Origin: Branchiostoma floridae
Taxonomy: Eukaryota; Chordata; Leptocardii; Amphioxiformes; Branchiostomatidae
Assembly (NCBI RefSeq): GCF_000003815.2
Contig: NC_049980.1
Span: forward strand, 1,522,740 to 1,586,739
Direction of reading: 5' to 3'
DNA length: 64,000 nt
The position numbers and the translations under genes are program-made. The stretch's first letter is position 1, and every line of letters starts with the position of its first letter. The notes under the pieces are model-generated. The model made no database searches. It had not been told where the DNA came from and saw only the letters and a program-made list of their open reading frames with translations. Below are positions 1 through 11,439 of the stretch, piece after piece.

Positions 1-602
1 CTGAAGAAACACAGCTAAATGTACATTTTCATGTTATCTCTTGTACCCTTAATACCAGTTGTAGGGAAATAGATACGAGAACCAGGTGTTTGATTTGATG
101 GAGCCCTAGATGATATAATTAGCCCATTCCTGCCCAGATCAGACAAATTGGCTATGAATGATGAGTGATGTTGCCATTAGCAACCCAGACAACACCAGAA
201 AAGGAGTTAGGCTCTCTCCAGCTAATCGCACAGCTCCAGAGGGCACCACCTAAAAGCTGTATTTGGTATTGATCCAACCCCCACTAGGGCGTAATGAGGA
301 CACTGGTGATGAAGATGAATGTGTATTATTAGAAGAGTCTAATGATGACATGAGTTGTGTTTAAGACTCCATTAGGAACTAGAATTTTGGTGCCTACAGT
401 CAATACATAAAAAGAATTATAGGATATATTATGATAGTAACAAGACAGAATACTTTTTATTCGATTCAGCTTTATATTCACTGTATCTGTATTCTTTTCA
501 GCGAGTCTAATTGAACTGGTTTCTGTATACCCAAGAAGTTAGAAATATGGCCTGTTCAGGAACATGAAGAAATTCTACATGCAAATTTCATGAGGATTTG
601 TG
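1..602. other. non-coding, nothing recognised
   Basis: AT-rich sequence with frequent stops in all frames. I see no repeat terminus, splice-bounded ORF or RNA gene here. Confidence 0.5.
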
Positions 603-827
603 TAACGCTAGTTCACCTTTATACGTGTGGTAACCTTTATCTGTTGCTTTTAGGAGCAGGGCATTTAGGAATATCAAGTCAATGTCAAACTGCAATATTT
701 CATATTTTTGCATACATTAAAAATATTGCAATTTGAAACCAATTTCCATCGAATAATATCCCTAAATACCCAGCTTTTAAAAGCAACGGATAAAGGTTAC
801 CCCATGGATAAAGTTGAGCTAGCGTTA
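603..827. repeat. palindromic inverted-repeat element, copy 1 (ACGCTAGTTCACC ends)
   Basis: The sequence starts TAACGCTAGTTCACCTTTAT and ends with its near reverse complement (AGCTAGCGTTA). The inner parts also pair: GGTAACCTTTATCTGTTGC against GCAACGGATAAAGGTTACC. The whole 225 bp is therefore one large imperfect hairpin. Two further copies lie at 38.6 and 39.4 kb. A TA at each edge fits a TA target duplication, which would suggest a non-autonomous Tc1/mariner-type element; that class is inferred from the TA only. It has no coding capacity. Confidence 0.8.
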
Positions 828-1879
828 CAGTCAATTTTTGTAACTAGGTCAGGAATAATTCTTATCTTCCCCCATAATCATCACTGATAGCAGGGCGGAC
901 ATGTATAAAGCGATTATCATGCTATTGGGGTAATCTTGTAGCACCCAGCAGAGCTTAAAGCTTTTCACAGTTACTCACAAGAAGCGATCACACAAAAGAT
1001 GCACTTATAACCCTGATTACATTTAATGTATCTCATACTGAGATTTAGACACCAGTTTGAGAGCTTGTTTAGTACATTGACTTTCCATTATCTATCTTGT
1101 ATTTCTATGTAATATGCTGAATTATATCTTTTGTATATTCATGTCTTTGAGAAGAGGGCTTTTGATCAGCACTGCATTTTTGCCTGGTTCTTAATATATG
1201 TAAAACAGTTATATTTGCCATGTGAATCAAACAAAATCAGTCTCATAACATAGTTAAATGTTTACTTTATAATATATTTCTTAAGGTCTTTTCCCATAAT
1301 AAGTAGAACAGTTCTTGATTCCACAAAATTGAATTTAAAAAAAATGCACTTTTTCTTTCTTTGAATTTGTTTACTTTATCCCCCTTGTTATTATAGAATG
1401 CTATGCATGGGATACAGGCAAATTATGCATTTGTCTCGTAGAGCTGTCCTGGGGTTATAGGCTACTGTAGGTCTATAAATGGTGAAGTATAGAGGTATAC
1501 CGGTGAATTGAGTAAAATCTCCATTTTTCACCCTTAAGAAACTCCAGAGGTCTTCACTGATAGTATCTTTTCTTTTAGTACAAGTCTCCATGACTTAAGC
1601 AAAATATGTGCGTGCATCCAGCTCTTGGTAATTGAAAGTTGCTTGTACCTATATATTTTCTGCTGTCTGTTGGGCCCTTGGGCATTTTAGTTAGGGTTGT
1701 CATAGACAATATGTTCCCTGGCCTGTCAAATTGAGATGCAACAATTGATTAGATTATAGTGGCATTGGAAACGCCAATGGGAAACAAAGCACACTGAAAG
1801 CTAAGAAAACTGCGTGCTGTGCCAAAAAAAAAAAGATTCAGCCATGTCAGACAAGTACTTCTATGTCAGACCAGATTCC
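828..1879. other. non-coding, nothing recognised
   Basis: Low-complexity AT-rich stretch. The longest frame here (66 codons, minus strand, 1391-1591) has no recognisable domain or splice context and is read as chance. Confidence 0.45.
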
Positions 1880-1979
1880 NNNNNNNNNNNNNNNNNNNNN
1901 NNNNNNNNNNNNNNNNNNNNNNNNNNNNNNNNNNNNNNNNNNNNNNNNNNNNNNNNNNNNNNNNNNNNNNNNNNNNNNN
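1880..1979. other. assembly gap (100 N)
   Basis: Exactly 100 unknown bases, the conventional placeholder for a gap of unknown size. ORFs read across it are meaningless. Confidence 0.99.
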
Positions 1980-2240
1980 CCTAACCTCTGCAGGCAGTCG
2001 CAAGTTTTACTTCACCATACACAGAGATCACTTCAAAGGTTATACCCCTTGACCAGGGACTTGCGAAATGCACGCTTTCCGGCAAATGGTTTCCCTCCCC
2101 CTGCTGCGCTAGAGTTTCCAGTCATGATCGCTGACCCAAATCTACGTAACGGACACAGCAAAAAAAAATGACAAAATAGAAAGCCCAATAAAAATGACTA
2201 AAAAAACGTTAAAAAACAGCCGGAGCCTAACCTCTGCTTG
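1980..2240. repeat. repeat-like flank of the gap
   Basis: The 12-mer CCTAACCTCTGC occurs immediately after the gap (1980-1991) and again at 2226-2237, followed by TTGGAGAG. The piece between is moderately GC-rich and contains A-runs. This looks like an interspersed or tandem repeat that was not assembled across the gap. The class is not determined. Confidence 0.45.
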
Positions 2241-2682
2241 GAGAGTGAAAATAGACAGCTACTTTGAGAATTAGGTGTTGTTTAGAAAAATCTTGATACC
2301 TCTACAATTCTTTTACACTGTGCAAGTACATGAATGAATTGGTGAAGGAGTGAGTGTGTAGGTTTCTGGGTCTAATGGTGTGAAAGAGTGAGAGTAAGAG
2401 TAATACAGTGAGCAAGGGAGAGAGCCAGTGAGCGAGATTTAGAGTGAGTATGACTTTGGTTTCAATTTTGTGTAAGGTCCATCAGATTAAGTACAAAATT
2501 AATGTAGAATAATTTTGTGCAATATGCTTCATGAAGACATAAATTCAACACATCTTGAAACCTAGATCTGTGAGACCAAAGATTATATCTCCTTTTAACA
2601 TCAACTATCATAATTCCACCAGGTGCAATTTGTATCACAGATAATTGACAAAATAAAGCCTCTCAAAGCTTCTCTCAAAGCC
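2241..2682. other. non-coding with a GAGT-rich purine stretch
   Basis: From about 2336 to 2455 the + strand is strongly purine-biased, with many GAGTGAG/GAGAG words, resembling a decayed simple repeat. Nothing else is recognised. Confidence 0.4.
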
Positions 2683-2852
2683 ATAATACGGCCACCTCAA
2701 AAAACGTTAGTATAGAGGTCTTCCCAAGATTGTCTTGAACACCGAATGTTAAATATCCTAAATGTAACAATTCAGACATTTAGGTGTTGAAGACAATCTT
2801 GAGAAGGCCTTTATAACAACGTTTTTTGAGGTGGCAGTATAATGACACCTGG
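2683..2852. repeat. palindromic inverted-repeat element
   Basis: The left half (GCCACCTCAAAAAACGTT, then AGGTCTTCCCAAGATTGTCT and AACACC) pairs with the right half (GGTGTTGAAGACAATCTTG, then AGGCC and AACGTTTTTTGAGGTGGC). Arms are about 75 bp around a short AT-rich loop. A half copy with the same AAGGCCTTCT...GAACACCTA order lies near 24955-25008, so it is a dispersed family. Superfamily is unknown. Confidence 0.75.
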
Positions 2853-2989
2853 TTGAATTATGTGATTGTATGTTACCCATGCAAGGGCCCAGTGTCACAG
2901 CCAAAGCTAAGCCTACACAGGATGACAGGTATTGATTAGTGTCTGCCTGGTGTAATTGCAGTTGGATGATGGCTCCTACAAGCTCACTG

Positions 2990-3140
2990 ACCAAAGTTAC
3001 CCTCATTTCCTGTTGCTATTGGCAACCCGCCGGGGCCTGGCAGACAGGAGCGCCCGGCCGGGTCACGGGTGAAGCTGGTATTGATTAATCCCCTATCAGC
3101 AGAAATTGGACACCAAATGATGAAGACAAACTCGGGCCAC
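2990..3140. promoter_or_regulatory. candidate regulatory patch with TGATTAAT site
   Basis: A locally GC-rich, repeat-free patch in AT-rich surroundings. TGATTAAT at 3082-3089 fits the known Hox/Pbx composite consensus (TGATNNAT), with a GATA-type TATCAG just after it. Enhancer function is inference; such short motifs also occur by chance. Confidence 0.2.
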
Positions 3141-3937
3141 ACCATTCTATATACTTGTATCTTAGAAATAGCCCAAAAGGAAAACACAAAAAACTTAAAC
3201 CTCACTGAACTCATTGAAATTGTGTGTAAGTATGCATAGATGTTCGGCATTTTCAATGACTGCAAATTGTCATGCTGACCCGCTATGTCCTCCACTTTGC
3301 TTACGAGATGGGTATCTCAAGCGGGATGCGAGGGTCACGGACATGATTAGTATCGATTTGTCCATTTGCTACGTTACTTACTGAGCTATTGATGCAGTGG
3401 CCCGGCCCAGAGAAAAGATTATCTGACTGGTTTGCATTGATGAATTGTTGAAAACTCATATTGCTATGGCTAGTGAGTCTGGGTGTTGAATAGTAAGTTG
3501 TGTTTGCTATTGAGTTGATCAAAGGCCACATCAATTGAATGTCTAGAATAGAACAGGCAAAATAGAAGGTGATTTACTTTCTGCAACAGGAGCTACAAAG
3601 CAAGACAGCAGGTTATACATGTATTACATTCACATTTTCAGTGTTTATTTTCTAACTTTTAAGGGCTATAAATGATAAGATACACAAGGACTTTCTAGAA
3701 TCAAAATACATCTATTAGATAATTCATTCCCTACATGGCATTGTTATTGTTCAGATAAAAAGATATGAAGCAGACAAAAGAGAGAAACAAGAAATGAAGT
3801 TGGTGTTGCCTAAAAGACATGTCCCTGGTGCTGAACTGCTTGTTGTCACACTGAAACCGAATTAGCAGGAATCAAGCAGAACCAGCATTCGGGTCAGTCA
3901 GTGCCACATTCGGGTGGGAATTCCAAATGGACCTTAT
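3141..3937. other. non-coding, nothing recognised
   Basis: No repeat ends, domains or splice-bounded ORFs were identified in this stretch. Confidence 0.4.
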
Positions 3938-4368
3938 ATCCCCTTCACATGAGAAGGAATGAGGAAAAATGCCGTCAGAATATAAATTCTTTTCTATTCC
4001 TGGGAATTCGTAGTGTATTCTAGAAATTCTCACTACATTCCAGATATTCTTTTGGCCACATTCTGGCAGAATTCAAAGTGGTTCTCCATCGAATGAGATC
4101 AGAATGTTTGGAATAATGTTGGAATGCCATAGAATACGGTCATACTGCAGTTAGAATACACATTGAATGCCGTTCGATATTTCTCCACTTCGAATGCACC
4201 TCTAAAGTTTTTAACATGTCAAAAACTTTTGGGCCAGCCAAAAGAATGGGCAAAAATATCTGGAATACAGTGAGAATTTCTAGAATACACTACAAATTCC
4301 CAGGAATAGAAAAGGATTTTAATTCTGACCGAATTCCGGCTCATTCTTGCTCTCGTGTGAAGGGGCCT
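3938..4368. repeat. long palindromic element, hAT-like ends
   Basis: The left end (CCCCTTCACATGAGAAGGAATGAG) and the right end (read in reverse, GGCCCCTTCACACGAGAGCA) match, and pairing continues inwards: ATTCCTGGGAATTCGTAGTG with CACTACAAATTCCCAGGAAT, and CCAGATATTCTTTTGGCC with its partner near 4233-4263. The arms are about 130 bp or longer. The AGGCCCCTTCACAC-type end is common in hAT-like non-autonomous elements; an 8-bp target duplication is not clear. It is non-coding. Confidence 0.75.
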
Positions 4369-5859
4369 TTTAAGGGCACAAACAATTCATAGGACATGGT
4401 AATGACAGACAAAATTACAATTGACTAATGAGCCAGTAAGTAACAGTCATAAAAACCATCATGCCACATTTGTATTAATATGTTCTGCCTTTTACTATTT
4501 TAGATTCCTTTCTTTTGGACCCACTACCGTAAGCTCTAATTTTATCAGAAATGTCAGTTGTTATCAATGCTCATGTTATCTCTGACAGTTGCAATGATTG
4601 CATACTGCTATAACAGAGATGGCTGTTTCTTGTTAATTTATTTTCCCAAAATACGTGCTGACATGAAATATTGTAATTCATCATATATATATTGTATTGT
4701 TTAGTAAGTGGAGTCTTAAGATTTATTGTATAAAAAATTATCCCTTTTTGTAGTTTATGGTTGACCATACAAAAGTCACAGTACTTTTTATCGTGTCAAG
4801 AATTCGAAGCTTGTTTCATCTCTTTCCATTATTTCTTTCAATGAGACGTTTTTAGATTGTCGTCTTATTGAAGTTGTAGTTATCATTGTTGCACTGTATG
4901 AACATGAATATGTTTATGGTTTCTAACGACAGTTCTTGTATTAAGTGTATGGCTGCTAGAAAATTCATGGAAAACAACTTGAAGACAAACGTAGATGGAA
5001 AGATTCATTCCTTACCCACACAACCATTTCCTTTTCACTGACCAAAAGATGTTATTTGAAAACTTCAGTGTTTATACAATGTATTGGGAATCACAGCCCC
5101 CTCCCACATCCACATACATGTATGCACTCAAGGAGACAAGAAGCTAAAACAATTTTTCATTCCGGTTGGATAAAACAGATATCAAACAGCCAAGGTCTTA
5201 AGCAGCTAAGGCCTCTGTTTGTCTTGCCTGATTCTTCCAAGAAAAGGAAAAAAGCATTTCTTGAGGAAATTAATCAATCAAGATATCGTTGGCAGCTTAT
5301 CAGAATCAGCCACACTGCAGAAACTGAGCCTGACTGATATTTCTCTGATCAAAATCTAAGATTATATTGTTTTTGAGGCACAGAATGTCTGCTCTGTCAC
5401 ACATCATTTTGTCAACTTCATTTAGGAACTTCCCAGGGTTGCTGGTGATGACTAAGCTTGTATGGTATAAAAGACTCAGCTTTTGGTTTCTTGTGTCTGT
5501 AACCATGGCCACTTTTTTTTTATTTCATCATGAAAAGCTTCAGTTTTTTCTAATGTTGATGGATGTTATTGCTTTTTTATGTACCATTCAGCTCCAAAAT
5601 TGTGGCATGAATCTTAAGGTTTCTTGAGAAGAGCATTTTGCTGTTCTTATCTGAGGAGAGAGTAATCATACTTTTATAACTAGGATGGTGATGATTATTC
5701 TTACCAGGAAAAAAGGTTTGAAGACTTTATACCATATACAAAATATTTTGTAGATTTATTGTTTTATATTGTATCATCAATGCTACAAAGAAGGCTGTAG
5801 TTAGCATGATTTATTCAAAATGATGATCTAATTGTTATCATGATATAGTCAGCCACTAA
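4369..5859. other. non-coding, nothing recognised
   Basis: AT-rich sequence. Frames of 65-93 codons at 4571-4768 (-), 5056-5337 (+), 5306-5512 (-) and 5367-5627 (+) overlap each other on opposite strands, have no domain features, and are treated as chance. Confidence 0.45.
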
Positions 5860-6095
5860 AAATCCACAGCATGTTCAGTTCAAAAGATACAACCAAAAAA
5901 AATGGGCTGCAGTACCAAAGTCAGCCATGAGAGGGCTCAAATTTGACATTGAGTTTTATTTTCTCAAGACCTACCAAGGGCAATTATGATAATATTTGCA
6001 ATCCATCTAGATGTTCTTAAGTTATTTGTCCACAATATCTGGAAACACACACACACACATGCCAAAACTATGCCTCCATTATAATGGAGGTATTG
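5860..6095 (-). repeat. dispersed repeat with CCTCCATTATAATGGAGG end (copy A)
   Basis: Read on the minus strand, this begins with the perfect 18-bp palindrome CCTCCATTATAATGGAGG (6073-6090), then CATAGTTTTGG, a (GT)n run (CA run on + near 6044-6058), ATGGATTGCAA, TTTGGTACTGCAGC and TATCTTTTGA. The same word order occurs on the plus strand at 13686-13880, so this is a real dispersed family. No coding capacity; class unknown. Confidence 0.65.
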
Positions 6096-6749
6096 TTGTT
6101 TGATACATTGTCGTTGTTGCCATACGTTGTACCATGTACAATGATATTGTTAAGCCCTAAAAATCATTGATTCATAGTGTACGCATTCTTGTAGACATAA
6201 TTTAGGTCTGCGTAATTTTGGTGCTATCTGTAAGTGTAATTAGACCAATAATCGAATCTTGCCGGTCTGGATGGCAAGTGCTAAGACGAGCTAAGCTGTT
6301 TCTTTAATTTGAAATTGATTTTTTCAAATTGGGCTCCCTCCTGCAAAATCAACAGATTAGAGGATAATCCCCAGTAAATCTCTTCACGCTGAATAATAAA
6401 TGAAATCAAGACAGTTTTTCCTCTCTAATTATACAGGAGAAAAGAGCAATCATGCATAGCCATTCACTTGTCACTACATTTAGTCCCAAGTAAAGTGATT
6501 ACTACATGTAGTAAGATATGGGATGCATCTCCCATACAGTGACTACCGGTATGCAGTTGTTACATAATCATGTAGCTTCTACTGTGTTTTGTTAAAGTAA
6601 TAGTTAGATGATCAATGAAAGTACAACTGATAAGTATATTGCCAATTTATTAACAAACACTCAATGCATTATTTGGTACTATGCTGGAATGCATGTACTG
6701 CTATCATGTCCCGACTCCATATCTGTCCACCTAGGCCAATATATATATA
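6096..6749. other. non-coding, nothing recognised
   Basis: AT-rich sequence without recognised elements. The non-LTR 3' fragment that follows may begin somewhere inside this stretch, since its 5' limit is not visible. Confidence 0.35.
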
Positions 6750-6927
6750 ATGCTATGCAAAAGAGAAGTAGTGCTTTAACAATGTGAAATACACTATGCC
6801 GCCATATTTTCTATTATGTTAGATTAGTATACTGATGTAGATAGTTTGTAGTTGTTAGTTATACATTATTTGCCATACATTAATTGTGCCTGTTACAATC
6901 GTTGTGCAATAAACTTGACTTGACTTG
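6750..6927 (+). mobile_element. 3' end of a non-LTR retrotransposon
   Basis: The stretch ends with GTGCAATAAACTTGACTTGACTTG, that is, a terminal (ACTTG)n tandem tail after an AATAAA-like signal. This is typical of CR1/L2-clade 3' ends, which finish in short tandem repeats rather than poly(A). No reverse-transcriptase frame is left, so it is a severely 5'-truncated copy. The 3' boundary is firm; the 5' boundary is a guess. Confidence 0.55.
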
Positions 6928-7217
6928 TAATGTATGGAGTGTAGATAGCTGGACTAGCTACTTTGCAAAATGTAAAGCACTTCTAATCATTTCCTTCCTG
7001 TTATGTCCTCCAGATGTCTGACAAATGCCTTTATCTTGTCAATGCCTCATCGAGAGTTTATCCAAACGTGGTAGAAAACCCAAGAATTCCCTTAAGTTGG
7101 CCTTAATGTGTATTTATTTGAGCCGAGCCTGTGTGTGCTCCCTCCACCACCTCTGCATAATTCACCCATTTCATGATGAGGGATCAGCACAGGTGACCCC
7201 AATTTTGCCCTGCTGAT

Positions 7218-7881
7218 GCTTTACAAACCCAGCGGGAACATAGCGACTCTGTTCATTACAGAACTTCAGGGCTGTGCATATGGTTTACAGGAAACCATGA
7301 TAGCGACTCTGTTCATTACAGAACTTCAGGGCTGTGCATATGGTTTACAGGAAACCATGATAGTGACTCTGTTCATTACAGAACTTCAGGGCTGTGCATA
7401 TGGTTTACAGGAAACCATGATAGTGACTCTGTTCATTACAGAACTTCAGGGCTGTGCATATGGTTTACAGGAAACCATGATGGTGTCTCTATTCATTACA
7501 GAACTTCAGGGCTGTGCATATGGTTTACAGGAAACCATGATAGTGACTCTGTTCATTACAGAACTTCAGGGCTGTGCATATGTTTACAGGAAACCATGAC
7601 AGCGACTCTGTTCATTACAGAACTTCAGGGCTGTGCATATGGTTTACAGGAAACCATGACAGCGACTCTGTTCATTACAGAACTTCAGGGCTGTGCATAT
7701 GGTTTACAGGAAACCATGATAGCGACTCTGTTCATTACAGAACTTCAGGGCTGTGCATATGTTTACAGGAAACCATGATAGTGACTCTGTTCATTACAGA
7801 ACTTCAGGGCTGTGCATATGGTTTACAGGAAACCATGATCATAGTGACTTTGCTCATTATAGAACTTCAGGGCTGTGCATT
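7218..7881 (+). repeat. 60-bp minisatellite, about 10.7 copies
   Basis: Nearly identical units start at 7241, 7301, 7361, 7421, 7481, 7541, 7600, 7660, 7720 and 7779, with decayed pieces at both ends (7218-7240 and about 7842-7881). Units 6 and 9 are 59 bp because one G is lost in TATGGTTTACAG. Because 60 is divisible by three, one frame stays open and repeats a 20-residue peptide (TLFITELQGCAYGLQETMIV). The 59-bp units shift the frame, so the frame is not maintained through the array. No splice signals or known domain support translation, so I read it as a satellite, not a gene. Confidence 0.95.
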
Positions 7882-8000
7882 CCTTTAATAAATTTGTATC
7901 AATTTTTCTACGATCGTATTTGCGTCTTCGCCGTAACAGGCACCCCCCACACATTACAGTATTGTATACGGTAGTGGAGAAAGGACAAAAAAGACAACAG

Positions 8001-8047
8001 TAAAAATCCCGAACATAAAACCACCGCGAACATTTTTGCATTTACAG
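8001..8047 (+). repeat. fragment of the CTGTAAATGCA inverted-repeat family
   Basis: Contains AAAACCACCGCGAACATTTTTGCATTTACAGT, here split as AACCACCGCGAACATTTT and GCATTTACAG. This is the right end of the family described in full at 27935-28122. The left part is missing. Confidence 0.65.
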
Positions 8048-11000
8048 TGCACAGTGCCTATCCACACGTGTATGAGGAGACATTGTTACCATTATGATCA
8101 TTCAATCATTCTTCCTCTTCATCTAGTTTGGTTCTGCTTATGCCGGGATGCTTACTCTTTTTAAAGTGTGGCGGGTTCTGTAACATGCTTGACTCTTTAA
8201 CGTGTGAACTTGGATTTAAATTGTTTGCTTCCCAAAATGTTGCCTCCTGTTCCACACAATATTATTGTGATGCAGCAACTTTCTTCTTTCATATTGGCTC
8301 TTTACATCTCAGAAGACAGCTGCAGCAACTATTACATTGTATATCAAGTCAAGTCAGCAGTTAAGCTGTATGTCGGCAGTTTCAGTGACAGCAGGTCCCA
8401 GGAGCTTGAGCGGAGGTGTTGAAATCATGCGGAGATTGATGGAACAATTTTGGGGAGTTCCTGGCCGTGGAAATAATTTCTTCAGGAAAGGAATCAGTTC
8501 CCATCATGATGGAACAGTTTATGTCTCTCCGTTTTCATCATGGTGGAGGTCGGCAGCCCAGAAGGGTTTGCTGAACTGAACTGTGCCCTCCTACGATGTT
8601 ACTACATTATTTTCCCAGTCTGAGCTGCAGGGGAAGGGAAGACTCGCCCCTTTATATTATAAGCACTGGATGGTTTTCACATTACAGAAAAAAGGGTTGC
8701 ACCTGTAATGCATTTTGAAAAGTCACTGCAGGTTGCACCAACCGATAATGCAATTCTTAGGACATGTTGATTCGTTTGATATGGATGATATCCTCTGCAA
8801 GTCCCAAAACTGATGTGAGTGTGCAAAATTGAAAACATTTGGCACCAAAAAAGTTTACTTCAACATGCAATAGTAATAGTCAGCAAGGTTGAACAAAATG
8901 ACTGAACACACAGCATATGTAATAATTATAACATTAGATTCATTTCAATAGCCAAAAATTCATGCATTTGCTGATGTCTTCTATATAATCAAATCAACAT
9001 GGCCTTACTTGGGAAAGAAATAAAGGTAACTTTCTATACCCGTAGTCCTACATATTGTGTATTTTCCTATTTGTTTTGCATGTTGATTTCACATTCTAAG
9101 ATGAATTAGAGTTTCCCATTGAGTCAAGGATACTGAACTCCAGTAAACCATGCATTGTCAGTTATTAGATGTTATGGATCACACTGGATGTTCTTGTTAA
9201 CCAAGGTGGCAGCTCAGGAAGTCTATTAGACGGGGGAAACCCCTGTGAGATCAGCTGAGGAAATCTTTCGACTTTCCCACGCGTTTCAGCAAAATTAGAT
9301 TTCGTAGCTGATTCTACCATGGCAGCCCACAGTGAGACAATCAAGGCTCAATCAGAGGGAGGTTGGTGATGCTATCAGCGCCTCTCTGCCCCCTTCATGC
9401 GTCTTACATCAGGGTGTGAAGGAGTATGAAGTCTTAATCCCTAGGAGGCTTCAAAGTCTTCAGTTGGTGACACATCTACATGTAAGGGATTTCAGGCCAG
9501 AGGAAATGATGTCTTCCCAAGGTGTTGTGGGCTCATTTTGTGAAAAACACATCCAACTGTTGGGCGTCAACCAGGCCATTCCAGTGAAGCCTTGCATGTC
9601 CTTATATGGAAGTTTTTGAGCCTCCGCAACAAAATGAAAGGGTGTTTTTTCCTGGTAAACTATATCAGTGTGGGATGTTCTTGTCACATCTAAATGTAAT
9701 TGCTAATGGCATCTACTGAGATTTCTTTTTGCATAAGTCCACTGACAGACATCTTGTCACCATAGATGACACCTCCTACAATGTTGCAGCATAACTCCAC
9801 AGACACTGGGTCCAAACATAACTTTACAGGAAATTGCAACAGTAGTATCATGAGATACTGTGTGTATCATGAGAGTAAAATGTTGTCTTCTCTCTGAAAA
9901 TTGACACCATGAGGAGTGTCTTTGTGACACACCCAAGGAACTTAATTAGGCCTCAGGAAATGATGTCTGCTCCCTCAAGGACTGCAAGCTGTTGGCTCAT
10001 CTCCAGAAAAATCACGTGTACATTGTACATTGTCACTGAAAATCACATGTCATTGAAGCTATTATGCAAGACCTTAGTTACAATTTCTGAATAAGGAGCC
10101 TCAGACAGAAACAATATAAGAAAGGCTTTTTTGGTTAAATTTATGATAGTATACGGCATCTTTTCAACTTAGATTGCACTTAAGAAAGATACTGTAATCA
10201 TGATGGCAATTGGTTCCACAGATGTCAAACCAAAAAAAAAATCTTGGCTGTTACAATCATCATTGAGCTTTACTCACAGTTTCCTGGAAGGCTCAAAGTG
10301 TTTGACTAAATTCTATATAGATGGAATGTTTCCAAAAGGTGGCAGACTTCTAGCAATGACAGATACAAACTCTGAAGTTTTTAACCCTGAGTAACTCTGC
10401 ATTAGGCTCCCACACACTTACAGTTATACATACTGGAATGTGAACCTTTACACCTACTGATGGCAACATACATGTACACTCACAGTCTGTATTTTTCCTT
10501 CAATTGATCTCTCAACACAAGCAACCTTCCAGAAACATTTTAAAACCCTGCATAACCCTATGGGAGAGGGATGTTCCCATGTGGGGAATAAGGGAATAAG
10601 ATTAGTAGGTGGTGTAACTTTCCCATTAAGTCACCATGGATTGCACTTAAGAAATTGCTCTCTGCAACTCCGCAGGTCTCCAGTCAAGGAAAATGACTTT
10701 CAACAAAATAAATGCTAGTAACTGGTTAGCTTCATTCTGTGAGTGCCAAATTGCTTTTTGCAGTGATGTTATTTCTGACATCCATTTATGGTGTCTTTCA
10801 GCCCCTTCCAAACTTTCTACATGAGTACACAAGACTGACAGTGTGTACATGTCTTGCGATGTTACAATACATTATGCACAGTGCACAAATTGATTGGCAT
10901 CTAAAGCCTTAAAAAATATATCTGTAAAGCCTCTGAATACTTCATAGAGGTATGAGGTCTCCAAAGTCTTGTTCTTCAAGCAAGAATGTGACTAAGCAGT

Positions 11001-11439
11001 GGGCCTGCTTGTATATCAAATATCATAAAAATCTGTTTCATTGCTCAGTTACACTCCTTGTAAGATTTTAACAAAACTGCCCCTGCAGTTCCAAGGCAAG
11101 CTGCCAGGGGAACCAAACCAGCATCACTGAATCCTTACATCTTGCATGTTGATGCACACCACTAAAAAGTCAAGACCATCAGTGAGGACATTCAGCATGT
11201 CCTGCTGCAGTACCAAGCTTGGCCACCAGGAGGGCCAAAATCCCATATGAGGTCAACAACACTTTTCCATGTACCGAATATCATAGCAACATTCTGGAGA
11301 TATATGGTGTGATGCCAGAACGCACAATTTCACACATGCCCAATAAAACTACGTCCTCCGTTTTCATATCATGGAGGTTACAAGCACCTGTAAATGTTGC
11401 CTTGAAGGTGTCGTGACACAATTGAGATACAGCAGGGGG
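8048..11439. other. long non-coding stretch
   Basis: No element ends or splice-bounded coding frames were recognised. Open frames of 60-95 codons here (for example 9332-9619 + and 9460-9687 -) overlap on both strands and have no domain signature. The part around 9190-9420 is repeat-free and more GC-balanced, and could be constrained, but I see no decisive motif. Confidence 0.4.

Noticed and set aside
7216-7599. 127-codon ORF with a tandem 20-residue repeat as a secreted or structural repeat protein
   Set aside because: The frame exists only because the satellite unit is 60 bp. Units of 59 bp shift it, synonymous-type change is not favoured among units, and there is no splice or promoter support.
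7229-7880. CRISPR array
   Set aside because: Units are contiguous 60-bp repeats with no variable spacers, in a eukaryotic context.
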